Below are positions 1-8,334 of a stretch of 64,000 nt of DNA, piece after piece. The stretch comes from Streptomyces marianii (GTDB lineage: Bacteria; Actinomycetota; Actinomycetes; Streptomycetales; Streptomycetaceae). A model generated the notes under the pieces. The model made no database searches, was not told the origin of the DNA, and saw only the letters and a list, made by a program, of their open reading frames with translations. The stretch is taken from the NCBI RefSeq assembly GCF_005795905.1, contig NZ_VAWE01000001.1:6003001-6067000 (forward strand), in the 5' to 3' direction. Made by a program: the position numbers and the translations under genes. Each line of letters opens with the position of its first letter. Within the stretch, counting starts at the first letter, position 1.

Positions 1-382
1 GGCCCTGCTGGAATCCTTCGGCCAGATGTGCGCGTTCACCGGCCCCATGCCGGCCTACGTCCTCGATGCAGCCCACCTCTACAGCTACGCCGCCAACGGC
101 AAGCACCACACCTCCGGCGGGCTCCTGCTGCGCAAGGACGTCCACCGGCTGTTCGACCTGGGCCAGATCGCCATCGAACCGACCACGCTCACCTTGGACG
201 TCGCGCCGAAGACCCTCGCCTGGGACGAATACGCCAAGCTCCAGGGCAAGCCGCTGACTGTGCCCATCACCGCGACGCACAAGAAGTGGATCGCCGCCCA
301 CTGGGAACAGCACCGCGAGCCGATTACGGCCGTCATCCCTCCTCAGGCCGGGGCCGGCCAGAAGCTCGCCGCGGCACCCTAG
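1..382 (+). CDS. HNH endonuclease, C-terminal part
   Basis: The frame is open to the left edge, so the start is outside the window. The visible part carries an HNH-type arrangement: CAFTG, then AAHLYSYA, then LLLRKDVHRLFD, the usual His-Asn/Asp-His region of bacterial HNH nucleases that follow a restriction-like N-terminal half. The metal-binding histidines appear present. It lies at the edge of the AICE gene block and is convergent with the small membrane gene at 408-596. It may be element cargo or a defence nuclease; the specificity domain is not visible. Confidence 0.7.
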   Translation, partial: ALLESFGQMCAFTGPMPAYVLDAAHLYSYAANGKHHTSGGLLLRKDVHRLFDLGQIAIEPTTLTLDVAPKTLAWDEYAKLQGKPLTVPITATHKKWIAAHWEQHREPITAVIPPQAGAGQKLAAAP

Positions 383-407
383 CCACGTCCCACCCGCCGG
401 TGGATCT

Positions 408-596
408 CTACAGGGCGGGGATGGCACTGATGACGGCGGTGATGAGGTTGTTGATGGGTTCGGCGGCCCCGGTGGAGGCGAGGAAGAAGCCGAACCCGGC
501 GGCGGTGAACGCGCTGCCTGCCCCGAGGCTGTGGGAGCGGAGCAGGAAGAACAGCACGAGCCCGAAGAGCAGGACGAGCGAGACGGTTACGGCCAT
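408..596 (-). CDS. Small membrane protein of AICE transfer region (62 aa)
   Basis: The product starts MAVTVSLVLLFGLVLFFLL, a hydrophobic segment at residues 1-19, and has a second hydrophobic stretch around residues 28-43 and a third near the C-terminus. The ATG overlaps the end of the upstream gene (587-850), indicating translational coupling. Small membrane proteins of this kind are common beside TraB in Streptomyces elements, where some act in spread. I do not recognise a specific family. Confidence 0.65.
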   Translation of the reverse strand: MAVTVSLVLLFGLVLFFLLRSHSLGAGSAFTAAGFGFFLASTGAAEPINNLITAVISAIPAL

Positions 597-850
597 GCCG
601 TGAACCTCCGTTCCGTGGTGGCGGGTCGAGTGCCGGCGCGGTGGATGGTGCGTCCGGTATTGAGCAGGCGGCGGCCGACGCGGAGGCGGTAGCGGGCTCC
701 GCGGCAGCGGCGGCAGACCTTGACGGTCCGCCGGCGGACGGTGCGAATGCCGGTCCCGGAGCACTTGCGGCAGGGCCCGAACGGGCTGAGCGCGCACAAC
801 GCTGCGTAACCAGCAAGCGTGAGCAGGACGGCGAGGCTAGCGAGAGCCAT
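587..850 (-). CDS. Small membrane-anchored CxxC protein (87 aa)
   Basis: An N-terminal hydrophobic segment (residues 1-22) is followed by a basic, cysteine-paired tail with CRKC and CRRC motifs about 20 residues apart, the spacing of a DnaJ-like or ribbon zinc site. The ATG is preceded by GGAGG at about 10 nt. The 3' end overlaps the start of the next small membrane gene. It probably binds zinc under the membrane in the transfer apparatus. No exact family assigned. Confidence 0.6.
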   Translation of the reverse strand: MALASLAVLLTLAGYAALCALSPFGPCRKCSGTGIRTVRRRTVKVCRRCRGARYRLRVGRRLLNTGRTIHRAGTRPATTERRFTAWP

Positions 851-903
851 AGGGGTGTCACCTCCCCTCTCAGGGCGGATTCGGGGGTTTGCGCTGGTGG
901 GCG

Positions 904-988
904 CTAGACGCTAGTTCGCTGATCAGCGGCGGTGTGGGTCGCTAGTGAGGCCGCTAGACCTAGCAAGCTGGGGTGCTAGGTCTAGCGG
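904..988. repeat. CTAG-rich region with perfect 15-bp palindrome downstream of traB
   Basis: Seven CTAG tetranucleotides occur in 82 bp (904-985). The arms 951-965 and 974-988 (CCGCTAGACCTAGCA and its complement) are perfectly inverted around an 8-nt loop. It lies between the stop codon of the TraB gene (1000) and the next gene (start 850). It could be a terminator, an operator for the downstream gene, or a cis-acting transfer locus (clt), which in Streptomyces plasmids is commonly near traB. There is no T-tract. Confidence 0.6.
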
Positions 989-999
989 TGCTGCTCGGG

Positions 1000-3081
1000 T
1001 CAGGCGGCGGCCCGGTCGGCGTTACGACGAGTGATTGCGGCGGTGACGTCGGCGCGCTTGATGCCGCGCCGGTTCGCGCCCTCTCCGTCGTCGGTCTGGC
1101 CCCACACCTGGCCCGGCTTGATGCCCCAGGGCTTGAGCGCGGCGGTGACGTTCTCGCCCTGCCACCCGCCGTAGGTGTCCGGCTGCGTAGCGGCGAGCCG
1201 GGTGGCGATGCGCTCGCACCACACGGCCTTCTCCTCGCTCGCGATGACGTTGAGGACGTCGGCGAGGATGTCGGAACCGGTGCCGGTCTTCTCGGGGCCT
1301 TGGCCGATGGCGTGGCCGGTGACGTTCCCGTACTCCTCGCGTGCGACGCGGGCCCGGGCGACGATGCGCTCCGCGGCGACCGCGTCCACGAACGCGGACG
1401 CGACGATGCGCGGGTCGTCACCTTCACCGGCCATCCAGCAGATGCCCCGATCCGAGCGGGAGAACATGGTGGCCCGGTACCCGGACTTGTACATCGACGT
1501 GCCCAACACCATGTCGTTGGCGGGCTGCCCCATCACCTTCAGGCAGAACCGGAGCACGGCGTTCGCGCTGATGCCGGTCGGCAGGGACTTCGCGTCGGGG
1601 CGCTGGGTGCCGAACATGGCCACGATCCCGAGCGCGGGACCGCGCTTGACCAGGTCCGTGCAGATGGCCTCGATCTCCTTGCCGTGCTCCTCGTGCTCGA
1701 ACGCGACTTGGCACTCGTCGAACCCGACCACGATCGGGTGCAGACCAAGGCCCTTGTCACCCGCCAGCTCCGGCGTCACCTTCGACTCCGGGCACCGGGA
1801 GCGGGGCAGCGACTTGATGACCTTCGCCCGCCGCCGCAGCTCCTCCTTCAACTCCCGCAGCGCCTCGAGGACGTATGCGATGTCGTCGTCCTCCTCGCCG
1901 GCGCGGTAGCGATGGCAGACGGGTTCGAGGGCGCCGAAGTCGCCGGTGCCCTTGAAGTCGAACGCGTGCACCTCGGAGCGCGGGTCGAGTGCGGCGATCA
2001 GCAGGAGCAGCCGCATGAGGAACGTCTTGCCCATGCGCGGGATGGACCCGACGACCACGGAGGCGAACATGAGCGTGACGGCGACGTCGCGCATGCGCTG
2101 GTCGTTGCCGAACACCACCGGCCGGAACAGGTCCACCGTCCCAGACTTGGCCAGCGGCCATGCCGGCTTCGACGTCTCGTTCATCGGCTTGTCGCCCACC
2201 CACAGCACCAGGCGCCCTTCGTGCTGCTCAGGGTCCGGGGAGGGCCAGACGCAGCCGGTCTTGCGGCGCAGCCCGGAGGCGAGGGGCTTGCGGGCCTCCA
2301 TGATGTCCTCGGGTGTGACGCCGTAGGGGAGATCGAGGTCGGCGCGGTAGCCGGGCCCGTCCCGCACGATCTCGGAGACGAACCGCAGGCCGTTCATGTC
2401 ACCGCCCTTCTTGATCGCGGCCGTGACCTTCGCGTTCCCGATCGAATCGAGCCCGCGCAGGACGATGGAGCCGGTGAGCTTCTGCACCTCGGTCTTCAAC
2501 ACCGCCGGCCCCACAACCGGGGCGTCCGGCTGCTGTCCGCCGAGTCCGAGGAGGAGAACGCCGCCCGCGGCGAACGCGTACAGGAACGCTGGCGCCATGA
2601 CGTAGAGGTAGAGGGCGAATCCAACCCCGAACACCGCGGCAACCAGGGTCACGAGTCCGCGCAGGCGGACGCGGCCGGCGCGGAGCCGGGCGAGGCACAT
2701 GTACTCGTCGATGTCCTCGGTCTGCACCGCGTACGCCCGCAGGGGTGCGGCCTCGCGGTCCCACACCCACCGGTTCGTCGTGGCGACGAAGCGGCAGGCT
2801 CCGCGGGGGGACATGAGGGCGAGTCGTCCGGCATACACGGGCAGCCGCACCCCGTGATACAGCGTCGCGTACCCGGCGTTCGCCGCGCTGTGGCGGGCGG
2901 TGGCGGCGAAGTCGCGCCGGTTCGTCAGCCACGTCGCGAGGACCGGCTTGCGCTTCTCGATCCGCACCTTTGGGTCCGGCAGGGCGGGGTTGTCGACCGG
3001 CACCGGCACGGCCGGCGCATCGTCGTCTCGGTCTATCGGGGGCACGGGCTGCAGGTGCGGGCCCGCGGATGTGTCGGTCAT
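1000..3081 (-). CDS. TraB-type FtsK/SpoIIIE DNA translocase (conjugal transfer)
   Basis: 693-residue protein. Hydrophobic segments lie at about residues 141-180, followed by an ATPase domain with Walker A GSIPRMGKT (345-353) and Walker B VVGFDECQ (451-458). TraB proteins of Streptomyces plasmids and AICEs assemble at the hyphal tip membrane and pump double-stranded DNA into the recipient. Length and layout fit the longer AICE variant. The C-terminal ~100 residues (after a GTGSDILADVL linker) look like a winged-helix DNA-reading module, which in this family recognises clt repeats. It heads the transfer operon with five small genes upstream on the same strand; the palindrome at 951-988 follows its stop. 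Confidence 0.92.
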   Translation of the reverse strand: MTDTSAGPHLQPVPPIDRDDDAPAVPVPVDNPALPDPKVRIEKRKPVLATWLTNRRDFAATARHSAANAGYATLYHGVRLPVYAGRLALMSPRGACRFVATTNRWVWDREAAPLRAYAVQTEDIDEYMCLARLRAGRVRLRGLVTLVAAVFGVGFALYLYVMAPAFLYAFAAGGVLLLGLGGQQPDAPVVGPAVLKTEVQKLTGSIVLRGLDSIGNAKVTAAIKKGGDMNGLRFVSEIVRDGPGYRADLDLPYGVTPEDIMEARKPLASGLRRKTGCVWPSPDPEQHEGRLVLWVGDKPMNETSKPAWPLAKSGTVDLFRPVVFGNDQRMRDVAVTLMFASVVVGSIPRMGKTFLMRLLLLIAALDPRSEVHAFDFKGTGDFGALEPVCHRYRAGEEDDDIAYVLEALRELKEELRRRAKVIKSLPRSRCPESKVTPELAGDKGLGLHPIVVGFDECQVAFEHEEHGKEIEAICTDLVKRGPALGIVAMFGTQRPDAKSLPTGISANAVLRFCLKVMGQPANDMVLGTSMYKSGYRATMFSRSDRGICWMAGEGDDPRIVASAFVDAVAAERIVARARVAREEYGNVTGHAIGQGPEKTGTGSDILADVLNVIASEEKAVWCERIATRLAATQPDTYGGWQGENVTAALKPWGIKPGQVWGQTDDGEGANRRGIKRADVTAAITRRNADRAAA

Positions 3082-3168
3082 GCTGGGTGTCTCCTGCTGC
3101 TCGAAGGGGTGGTCAGGGGCCCGGGGCGGCCTGGATGCTTGGCGGCTGTCGGCCGCCCCGGGGCACAG

Positions 3169-3375
3169 CTACTTGCGGCGGTTCTTCTTGGCGTCGCGCT
3201 GTTCTTCGCGGGTGCGGGCCTGCTCGATGACACGCTCGACCTTGCGTTCCAAGTCGCGCTGGTGGACGCGGCCGCCGGTGAGGCGGTCGTCGGCGAGGCC
3301 GCGCTTGGCCATCCGGGCGACGTACCAGGCGACCTTCGCCTTCTCGCCGGTGGTGAGCTTGGGTTCACGCGCCAC
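3169..3375 (-). CDS. Small basic conserved AICE protein (68 aa)
   Basis: Highly charged helical protein, with a lysine/arginine-rich C-terminus (EEQRDAKKNRRK) and no membrane segment. It uses a GTG start with GGAG about 8 nt upstream. It lies between TraB and a small membrane protein on the same strand, so it is probably part of the transfer operon. I do not recognise a named family; nucleic-acid or TraB binding is only a guess from charge. Confidence 0.6.
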   Translation of the reverse strand: MAREPKLTTGEKAKVAWYVARMAKRGLADDRLTGGRVHQRDLERKVERVIEQARTREEQRDAKKNRRK

Positions 3376-3450
3376 GGTCTGTCTCCTGTCCGGGGCCGGG
3401 CTGTCCGGCTCCCCACGGCCCCCGCACCGTGCGGGAACCGCAGGCAGCCG

Positions 3451-3822
3451 TCAGCGCCGGCGGACCCTGCGCATGCTCTTCGCGGCCGCCCTGCCCTCGG
3501 TGCCGGCGACCGACTTGACGACGGTGACGACGCCCCACGCGCAGACCGCGGCGAGGAGGGCGAGGAGGGCGAGGTTGGCGGCCAGGGCGGTGAGCACGCC
3601 GACCAGCAGCGGGCCGAAGTAGACGCCGGCCGCGACCGCGCCGGCGCCGACCCCGGAGCCGAGCGCGATGCGCTGCACCGTCCGGTCCGGCGGCGCCTGG
3701 TGCACGTGCTGGTGAACGACCTGAGGCCCGGAGTAGGCGGCGGGCAGGTGGGCGGGGTCGACGTAGACGTGGGTGCCGTCGGGGAGCTGCACCACACGGG
3801 CGAGTTCAGGCAGCGATTCCAT
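3451..3822 (-). CDS. Membrane protein of transfer operon (123 aa)
   Basis: The N-terminal soluble part reads like a short substrate or partner domain (LPDGTHVYVDPAHLPA). Two hydrophobic segments follow (about residues 52-70 and 75-102), then a basic tail (GRAAAKSMRRVRRR). Its 5' end overlaps the 3' end of the next gene by 17 bp. The topology resembles Spd (spread) proteins that assist intramycelial plasmid movement. Family not assigned. Confidence 0.65.
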   Translation of the reverse strand: MESLPELARVVQLPDGTHVYVDPAHLPAAYSGPQVVHQHVHQAPPDRTVQRIALGSGVGAGAVAAGVYFGPLLVGVLTALAANLALLALLAAVCAWGVVTVVKSVAGTEGRAAAKSMRRVRRR

Positions 3823-4195
3823 CGCTGGTCCCTTCGGGATAGGCGCAGGGCACGCAGGTGCCCAGCGCGGCGGGGAGGACGTATCCGGCGTCGCGCCCGC
3901 AGCCGGGACACTGACGCCGTGTGGCGTTGGCCTTGGCCAGCGCTCGCCATCGGCCGGGGGTCATCGGGCGCACGGGCATGGCGCGGTCGACGCGGTAGAG
4001 GTAGGCGACCAGCGGCCCCCGGCGCCGGCGCGGCCGCAGGCACTGGGCCGCTACCGGCTGCCCTCCGGGGCGAAGTCCCGCGGCCCGGAGTTGTCGGCGG
4101 GTGGCGTAGCCCTCCGGCGCGCACCGCCACGGGTAGGTGGGGATGCCGAACCGCTCGCCCGTGGGGTCGAAGCAGTCGGCACGCGTCAGCCGCAT
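3806..4195 (-). CDS. RRQRL-motif zinc-binding AICE protein (129 aa)
   Basis: It carries GYATRRQLRAAGLRPGG, the hallmark RRQ(R)L stretch of a family found in Streptomyces mobile elements, then a basic region and two CxxC pairs near the C-terminus (CPGC and CVPC) that should bind one zinc. The stop of the upstream DUF2637 gene overlaps its ATG, so it is translationally coupled. The role in the element is unknown; it is a good marker of AICE transfer regions. Confidence 0.75.
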   Translation of the reverse strand: MRLTRADCFDPTGERFGIPTYPWRCAPEGYATRRQLRAAGLRPGGQPVAAQCLRPRRRRGPLVAYLYRVDRAMPVRPMTPGRWRALAKANATRRQCPGCGRDAGYVLPAALGTCVPCAYPEGTSDGIAA

Positions 4196-5055
4196 CAGGC
4201 GCCCTCAGACACCGGCAGCGGCTCGGCGGGCGTGGTGCGCTCGGCGCGTAGCGTCTCGCGCAACCCCCGGGCCTTCGCCGGCGACGTGCGTACGGCCTTG
4301 CGGATGCCCTCGGCCGTGAGCTCCTCGACCGCCCAACCGGCGGTCGCCTCGCGGGCCTCGATCAGCAGCTCCTCGGCCGTGCGGACCGGTCGTGCCGATC
4401 GGGCCGACTGCGGGAGTCGACCGGTCGTCCGACGAACCCGCGGCTGCTCGGCCGCCACCGCACCGACCGGCACCGGCTCTCTCTCCTCGACCACCGCCGG
4501 AACCGGCTCGACCGGTCGGGCAGGCCGTTCCTCGACCCGTGCGGCGAGCAGCTCAGCCTGTTCGCCCAGGTCAGCCGTCGACCGATCTATGCTGATTTCT
4601 GCCGATTCGGCAGGTTTCGGGGTGGGGTCCGGTCGGTGGTGCAGGACCTTGGCGACGAGGTCGGAGCCGAAGTAGATCGAGCCGACCGGCAGCGATGTGG
4701 CGAGCAGGACAAGGGCCCAGTTCGCCGGGTCCCAGTCGGCCAGTCGACTCCAGTCGACCGATCGACCGTGCAACTCCGGCACCAGCCCGTGGACGTAGTT
4801 CAGGACCAGCGAGGCGAGCGTGTAGGTGGCCAGCACCCGCAACGCGAACCGTCGCGCGTCCCCAGTCAGCACCAGGGTGGCGACCAGCGCGAGAGCCATG
4901 AGGCCATCGACGACGAACGGGTACAGCGTTGCCGCGGTAGCGTCCGCGCCCGTCGCCGTGGCGACGTCCCGTAGCGCGTTCCACGACACTCGGAACGCCA
5001 TCGCGACGACGGCGACCAGGGCGAGCACGAGCAACCCTTTGCCGAAGCGGTTCAT
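4195..5055 (-). CDS. DUF2637 membrane protein, Spd-like
   Basis: 286 residues. Four hydrophobic segments lie in the first ~160 residues (MNRFGKGLLVLALVAVVAMAF at the start, then around 40-65, 70-90 and 110-135) with the DUF2637 signature PFVVDGLMALAL. They are followed by a long acidic/proline-rich cytoplasmic region and a C-terminal helix-turn-helix-like part (GIRKAVRTSPAKARGLRETL). DUF2637 proteins accompany TraB in nearly all AICEs and are linked to plasmid spread. The ATG overlaps the next upstream gene by ATGA. The last ~60 residues resemble a small DNA-binding domain, common in this family. Confidence 0.85.
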   Translation of the reverse strand: MNRFGKGLLVLALVAVVAMAFRVSWNALRDVATATGADATAATLYPFVVDGLMALALVATLVLTGDARRFALRVLATYTLASLVLNYVHGLVPELHGRSVDWSRLADWDPANWALVLLATSLPVGSIYFGSDLVAKVLHHRPDPTPKPAESAEISIDRSTADLGEQAELLAARVEERPARPVEPVPAVVEEREPVPVGAVAAEQPRVRRTTGRLPQSARSARPVRTAEELLIEAREATAGWAVEELTAEGIRKAVRTSPAKARGLRETLRAERTTPAEPLPVSEGA

Positions 5056-5330
5056 GACGCACCGCCCGTCAGCTCCCGCACGTCGATGGCAGCGATCAGC
5101 ACCACGGGCGAGGTGTCATCGCCGTGTGTGGCGGTGTCCTCGATCCACGACCACTCGGAGCCGGGGACCGGCTCGTAGCCAAGGGTCGCGAGGACGGTCC
5201 GACGCTCGGCGATCGTGGGCACGGGGGCCGGCCGCTCCCAACGGAAGTCCGGCCACTCGGTGGCGCCCATCAGCGCGACATACAGGCGCCACGGCCCGCC
5301 GCTACTGGACATCTGGGCGGTCGGCATCAT
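5052..5330 (-). CDS. Short conserved AICE protein (92 aa; possibly DUF6303)
   Basis: Soluble protein with the pattern MSSSGGPWRLYVALMG then WERPAPVPTIAERR and a compact beta-rich C-terminal part. It overlaps both neighbours by ATGA junctions, so it is translated as part of a coupled run from 5596 to 3806. It resembles a family annotated as DUF6303 in Streptomyces elements; that match is from memory. Function unknown. Confidence 0.65.
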   Translation of the reverse strand: MMPTAQMSSSGGPWRLYVALMGATEWPDFRWERPAPVPTIAERRTVLATLGYEPVPGSEWSWIEDTATHGDDTSPVVLIAAIDVRELTGGAS

Positions 5331-5596
5331 GCCACCGCCGGTCCGCCGGGCACGCCGGCCGTACGGTTGGCCAGATCACGCCGCGCCGCCAGCACCCGGC
5401 TACGGGCACGGCGGACGCGCCGCTCGTCCAGCTCACTGGCCGGCCGATCGAGCAGACCGATCTGCGCATCCAAAAGCTCGACCTCCGCCGCGATCAACGG
5501 CATCTCTCGCTCGATCGCGTCCAGCTCCGCGCCGGTCGGCTCACGGTCGTCAGAGACGGCGGTAACGGCCACCTGACGTGCAACGATGTACTTCAT
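5327..5596 (-). CDS. Short conserved AICE protein (89 aa; possibly DUF6284)
   Basis: The start MKYIVARQ at 5596 was chosen because the conserved part begins there; an upstream in-frame start would add 27 residues of unconserved sequence. The product has a long amphipathic helix rich in Glu/Leu (ELDAIEREMPLIAAEVELLD) and an arginine-rich C-terminal half, probably coiled. It resembles DUF6284-type proteins of Streptomyces AICEs (recalled, not searched). First gene of the coupled small-gene run. Confidence 0.65.
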   Translation of the reverse strand: MKYIVARQVAVTAVSDDREPTGAELDAIEREMPLIAAEVELLDAQIGLLDRPASELDERRVRRARSRVLAARRDLANRTAGVPGGPAVA

Positions 5597-5705
5597 GGGT
5601 CGTGTCTCCCTAGCAGTAGGTACGGCCCCAAAAAGCGGTCCCCGGAGTTGCCTCTCCGGGGACCGCGCGCCGTTCATCGGGTGTAGGTGGGGCAGGCAGG
5701 TATGC

Positions 5706-5885
5706 CTACTTCTGAGTGACCGTGATGCTTCCGGTCGGCTCGTATCCCCTGCTGCGCAAACTGCGCTCGACCGCCTCCTTGGCGGCCTGCGGCGAGGATG
5801 CGCTCAACGTGCCGCTTGCGCTCGTGATCTCCCCAGGGGTCAGGGTGTCGGCGAGTTCTTCGGCGGTGAAGCTGTACTTCGGCAC
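5706..5885 (-). CDS. Small acidic protein, first gene of transfer operon (59 aa)
   Basis: The GTG start at 5885 is supported by GAGGGGAG about 9 nt upstream. The product VPKYSFTAEELADTL... is a short alpha/beta protein with a regular helix (AAKEAVERSLRSRG) and no cysteines or membrane segments. A longer in-frame extension to 6011 lacks a ribosome site and is not used. Function unknown. Confidence 0.55.
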   Translation of the reverse strand: MPKYSFTAEELADTLTPGEITSASGTLSASSPQAAKEAVERSLRSRGYEPTGSITVTQK

Positions 5886-6538
5886 GAGGTTCTCCCCTCG
5901 GTTTTGGGTCCGGCCAGTTCCGGCTCCCCTCAGCGCTGCTCGTGCGAGACGAGCAGCGGAGGCAACCGGCCGCGGCATGCGCCGCGCAGGTGACCTGACT
6001 CCGCGAGTCACCGGCTATCCCGGTGCGCTTGCACGGCGGATCAGGGAGACGCGAAGGGCATCACCACTTGTGCCGGTCCAGCACGAGCAGCGCCCAGGTA
6101 CTTAACTGCCGCATCAGAACTCCTCTTCTCGCAGGTCATTCGGGTGGCGCACTGCAAGGGGGACCTCGTCCCCACTCTCCGGCCGTTGCTCGCGGTCGCC
6201 GGGCCACCTCGCCAGTCGGGCCGAAGCCCATTGCGTCCTACCTGGCCTTTAGCGGGATTGCAGCGTCCCCGCCCTTTGCTGATGAGCAGCCCAAAGAAGG
6301 CCCCTCAGGTGTGCTGGGAACCGCTGTCGAGCTCGAAGCGCGATGCAGTACCTCTATTACAGGTACTTCATCGAGTCTCGTCAAGCTTGACGGCGGACTC
6401 TCCGCTCCTCGCGCCGGAACTTCTTGGCGCACCATCAGAATCGGTGCAGGTGAGGGGCGTTGTTCACCCCGCGCATGGACACCTGGGGGTCATCTCGCTA
6501 CCGTCAGGACGTCCCTAGATGTCCCACCGGGGGTTGAG
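5886..6538. other. Intergenic regulatory region between transfer operon and regulator
   Basis: No convincing gene in 653 bp. It separates the leftward transfer operon from the rightward regulator, so divergent promoters are expected here. A 9-bp hairpin (CGCTGCTCG, arms 5934-5942 and 5950-5958) lies about 50 bp upstream of the 5706-5885 gene. Close to the regulator start there are two GTCCC copies around 6510-6526 that might be operator half-sites; I could not define a clean palindrome. Confidence 0.5.
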
Positions 6539-7297
6539 GTGTCCAACGAGCGCTTACGGTCCGCCCTCTTGGCCCAGGGCATGACCGTGCAGGATCTGGC
6601 CGAAGCGATCGAGGTCAACCCGAAGACGGTTGAGCGGTGGATCACGCAGGGGAAAGTCCCGTACAGGAGACATCAGTACGCGACCGCATCAGTGCTCAAA
6701 GTCGAGGTGACGACCCTGTGGGAGGACTCCCGCATGGTGGATAGCGCGACCGACTTGAGCAAAGCGGAGATCGTGACGGTCTACCCGCATCGGCACATGG
6801 TGCCCACCGGCCTGTGGCGGGAGATCTACGGCCGGGCGACGTCGCATATCGACGTGCTCGTCTACTCCGGACTGTGGCTCTCGGAGGATCCGCTCTTTCA
6901 CGACCTGCTCAAGACCAAGACGCAGGGGAACGCTCAGGTGCGCATCCTGCTCGGGGACCCCGACTGCGCGGCGGTGAAGCAGCGTGGCATAGACGAGGGC
7001 CACCAGATCATGGACGGCAAGATCCGCAACGCGCTGATGAACTACCGCCCGCTGTTCCAGAGCCACCCGGACATCGGCTTCCGTCTCCACGACGCGACGC
7101 TCTACAACTCGCTGTTCCGTGCCGATGACGAGATGCTCGTGAACACCCACGTCTACGGCATCGGCGCGTATATGGCACCCGTCCTGCACCTACGGCGCCT
7201 ACCAGGCGGCGGCCTCTTCGACACGTACGCGAATAGCATCGAGCAGACCTGGGGAGGCGCGCGCCAGGTGACGGAACACGACCTCACGGGAGCCTGA
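6539..7297 (+). CDS. HTH regulator with phospholipase D-like C-terminal domain
   Basis: 252 residues from a GTG start at 6539; the longer upstream frame looks non-coding. Residues 1-45 form a helix-turn-helix (MTVQDLAEAIEVNPKTVERW). The rest is a PLD-like fold with VRILLGDPD and, near the C-terminus, RLHDATLYNSLFRADD, an HKD-like motif whose lysine is replaced by threonine, so nuclease or lipase activity is doubtful and ligand sensing is more likely. Such genes sit beside Nudix genes in Streptomyces AICEs. The Nudix ORF starts 3 nt after its stop, so the two form an operon. Probable role: control of excision or transfer genes. Confidence 0.75.
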   Translation: MSNERLRSALLAQGMTVQDLAEAIEVNPKTVERWITQGKVPYRRHQYATASVLKVEVTTLWEDSRMVDSATDLSKAEIVTVYPHRHMVPTGLWREIYGRATSHIDVLVYSGLWLSEDPLFHDLLKTKTQGNAQVRILLGDPDCAAVKQRGIDEGHQIMDGKIRNALMNYRPLFQSHPDIGFRLHDATLYNSLFRADDEMLVNTHVYGIGAYMAPVLHLRRLPGGGLFDTYANSIEQTWGGARQVTEHDLTGA

Positions 7298-7299
7298 GC

Positions 7300-7773
7300 A
7301 TGGGACGCATCGACTACCTTCACGACCCCGAAGCCCCGCCGGCCAACTCGGTGGTTCCGTCCGTCGTGGCGTTCTTGCAGAACGACGCAGGCGAGGTGCT
7401 GGTCATCCAACGGTCCGACAACGGCCGCTGGGCGCTCCCCGGTGGCGGCCACGACGTCGGAGAATCCATCAGCGACACGGTCGTGCGAGAGGTCTGGGAA
7501 GAGACCGGAATCAAGGCCGAAGTCGTCGACATGTCGGGGATCTACACCGACCCGGGTCACGTGATGCTGTACGACGACGGCGAGGCGCGCCAGCAGTTCA
7601 GCATCTGCTTCCGCGCCCGACCCATCGGCGGGGACGTGCGTACGAGCAACGAGACGACACAGGTCCGCTGGGTGGCCCCGGCAGACCTGGCAGAACTCGA
7701 CATCCACCCCACGATGCGGCTCCGTATCGAGCACGCCATGGACCGGACCCGTACGGCTCCCTACATCGGCTGA
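7300..7773 (+). CDS. Nudix hydrolase, Pif-like transfer-immunity candidate
   Basis: 157 residues with a full Nudix box at about 49-71 (GGHDVGES...REVWEETGI). Nudix enzymes hydrolyse nucleoside diphosphate derivatives. In the AICE pSAM2 the Nudix-motif protein Pif blocks redundant transfer into cells that already carry the element; by position and motif this gene may do the same, which is inference. It is co-transcribed with the HTH-PLD gene and its 3' end overlaps the convergent HD gene by 13 bp. Confidence 0.85.
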   Translation: MGRIDYLHDPEAPPANSVVPSVVAFLQNDAGEVLVIQRSDNGRWALPGGGHDVGESISDTVVREVWEETGIKAEVVDMSGIYTDPGHVMLYDDGEARQQFSICFRARPIGGDVRTSNETTQVRWVAPADLAELDIHPTMRLRIEHAMDRTRTAPYIG

Positions 7774-8333
7774 CGCTTCAGCGTGGCGACCCGTTCGAGC
7801 ACACGGGCAGTGCAGGCCAGGATCTCCGGCTCAGCGCGCCGGATGAACGTGCCGATCAGGCTGTCCGACCCGTACCGCCCCGCGATCTCGTTCACGCGGT
7901 CGACGGGATTCGTCGGGGTCCCATCCGGCGTCGTATTCATATCGCAGAAGCAGAGCGCGTCGGAGAGCTCCGCATCCTCCCGTGGGAACTCGGATTCCAG
8001 TTCCTCGCGCAGGCCCCGGGCCTCAGCCTCCATCCAGGCACAGGAGTGATGAGCCACGAGACGGGTCACGCGAGCATCAGCGTTGGCGACGTCCCGCAGG
8101 TGCCGGGCTCCGTCGAGCGGATGGAATCCGGTCTTGGCAAGGTCGGGGGAGTAGCCGATGTCATGGAGCACCGCCGCGGCCTCCAGCAGCTCGGCATCGT
8201 CGCCCAAGATCGGCGCGATGACCCGAGCACGCTCGGCGACCCCGAGCGAGTGCGCCCACCGCCGCGGTAGCGGCTCGGCGAGCAACGACTCCGCGAGCGG
8301 ATAGGCCCAGTCGGTCAGTCCCGCGCTGCTCAC
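7761..8333 (-). CDS. HD-domain phosphohydrolase
   Basis: 190 residues. The GTG start at 8333 is chosen because AGGAGCG lies about 10 nt upstream and the GntR stop codon lies just before it. HD motif residues: H28 (RRWAHS), H57-D58 (VLHDIGYS) and H95/H96 (LVAHHS). HD proteins hydrolyse phosphomonoesters or phosphodiesters of nucleotides. Adjacent to GntR and Nudix genes, it may act on a nucleotide signal controlling the element. Target unknown. Confidence 0.8.
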   Translation of the reverse strand: MSSAGLTDWAYPLAESLLAEPLPRRWAHSLGVAERARVIAPILGDDAELLEAAAVLHDIGYSPDLAKTGFHPLDGARHLRDVANADARVTRLVAHHSCAWMEAEARGLREELESEFPREDAELSDALCFCDMNTTPDGTPTNPVDRVNEIAGRYGSDSLIGTFIRRAEPEILACTARVLERVATLKRQPM

Positions 8334-8334
8334 G

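Noticed and set aside
973..4251. 1092-codon open frame on the plus strand opposite traB
   Set aside because: Antisense of the translocase gene. High GC keeps the opposite frame open; no ribosome site or recognisable domain.
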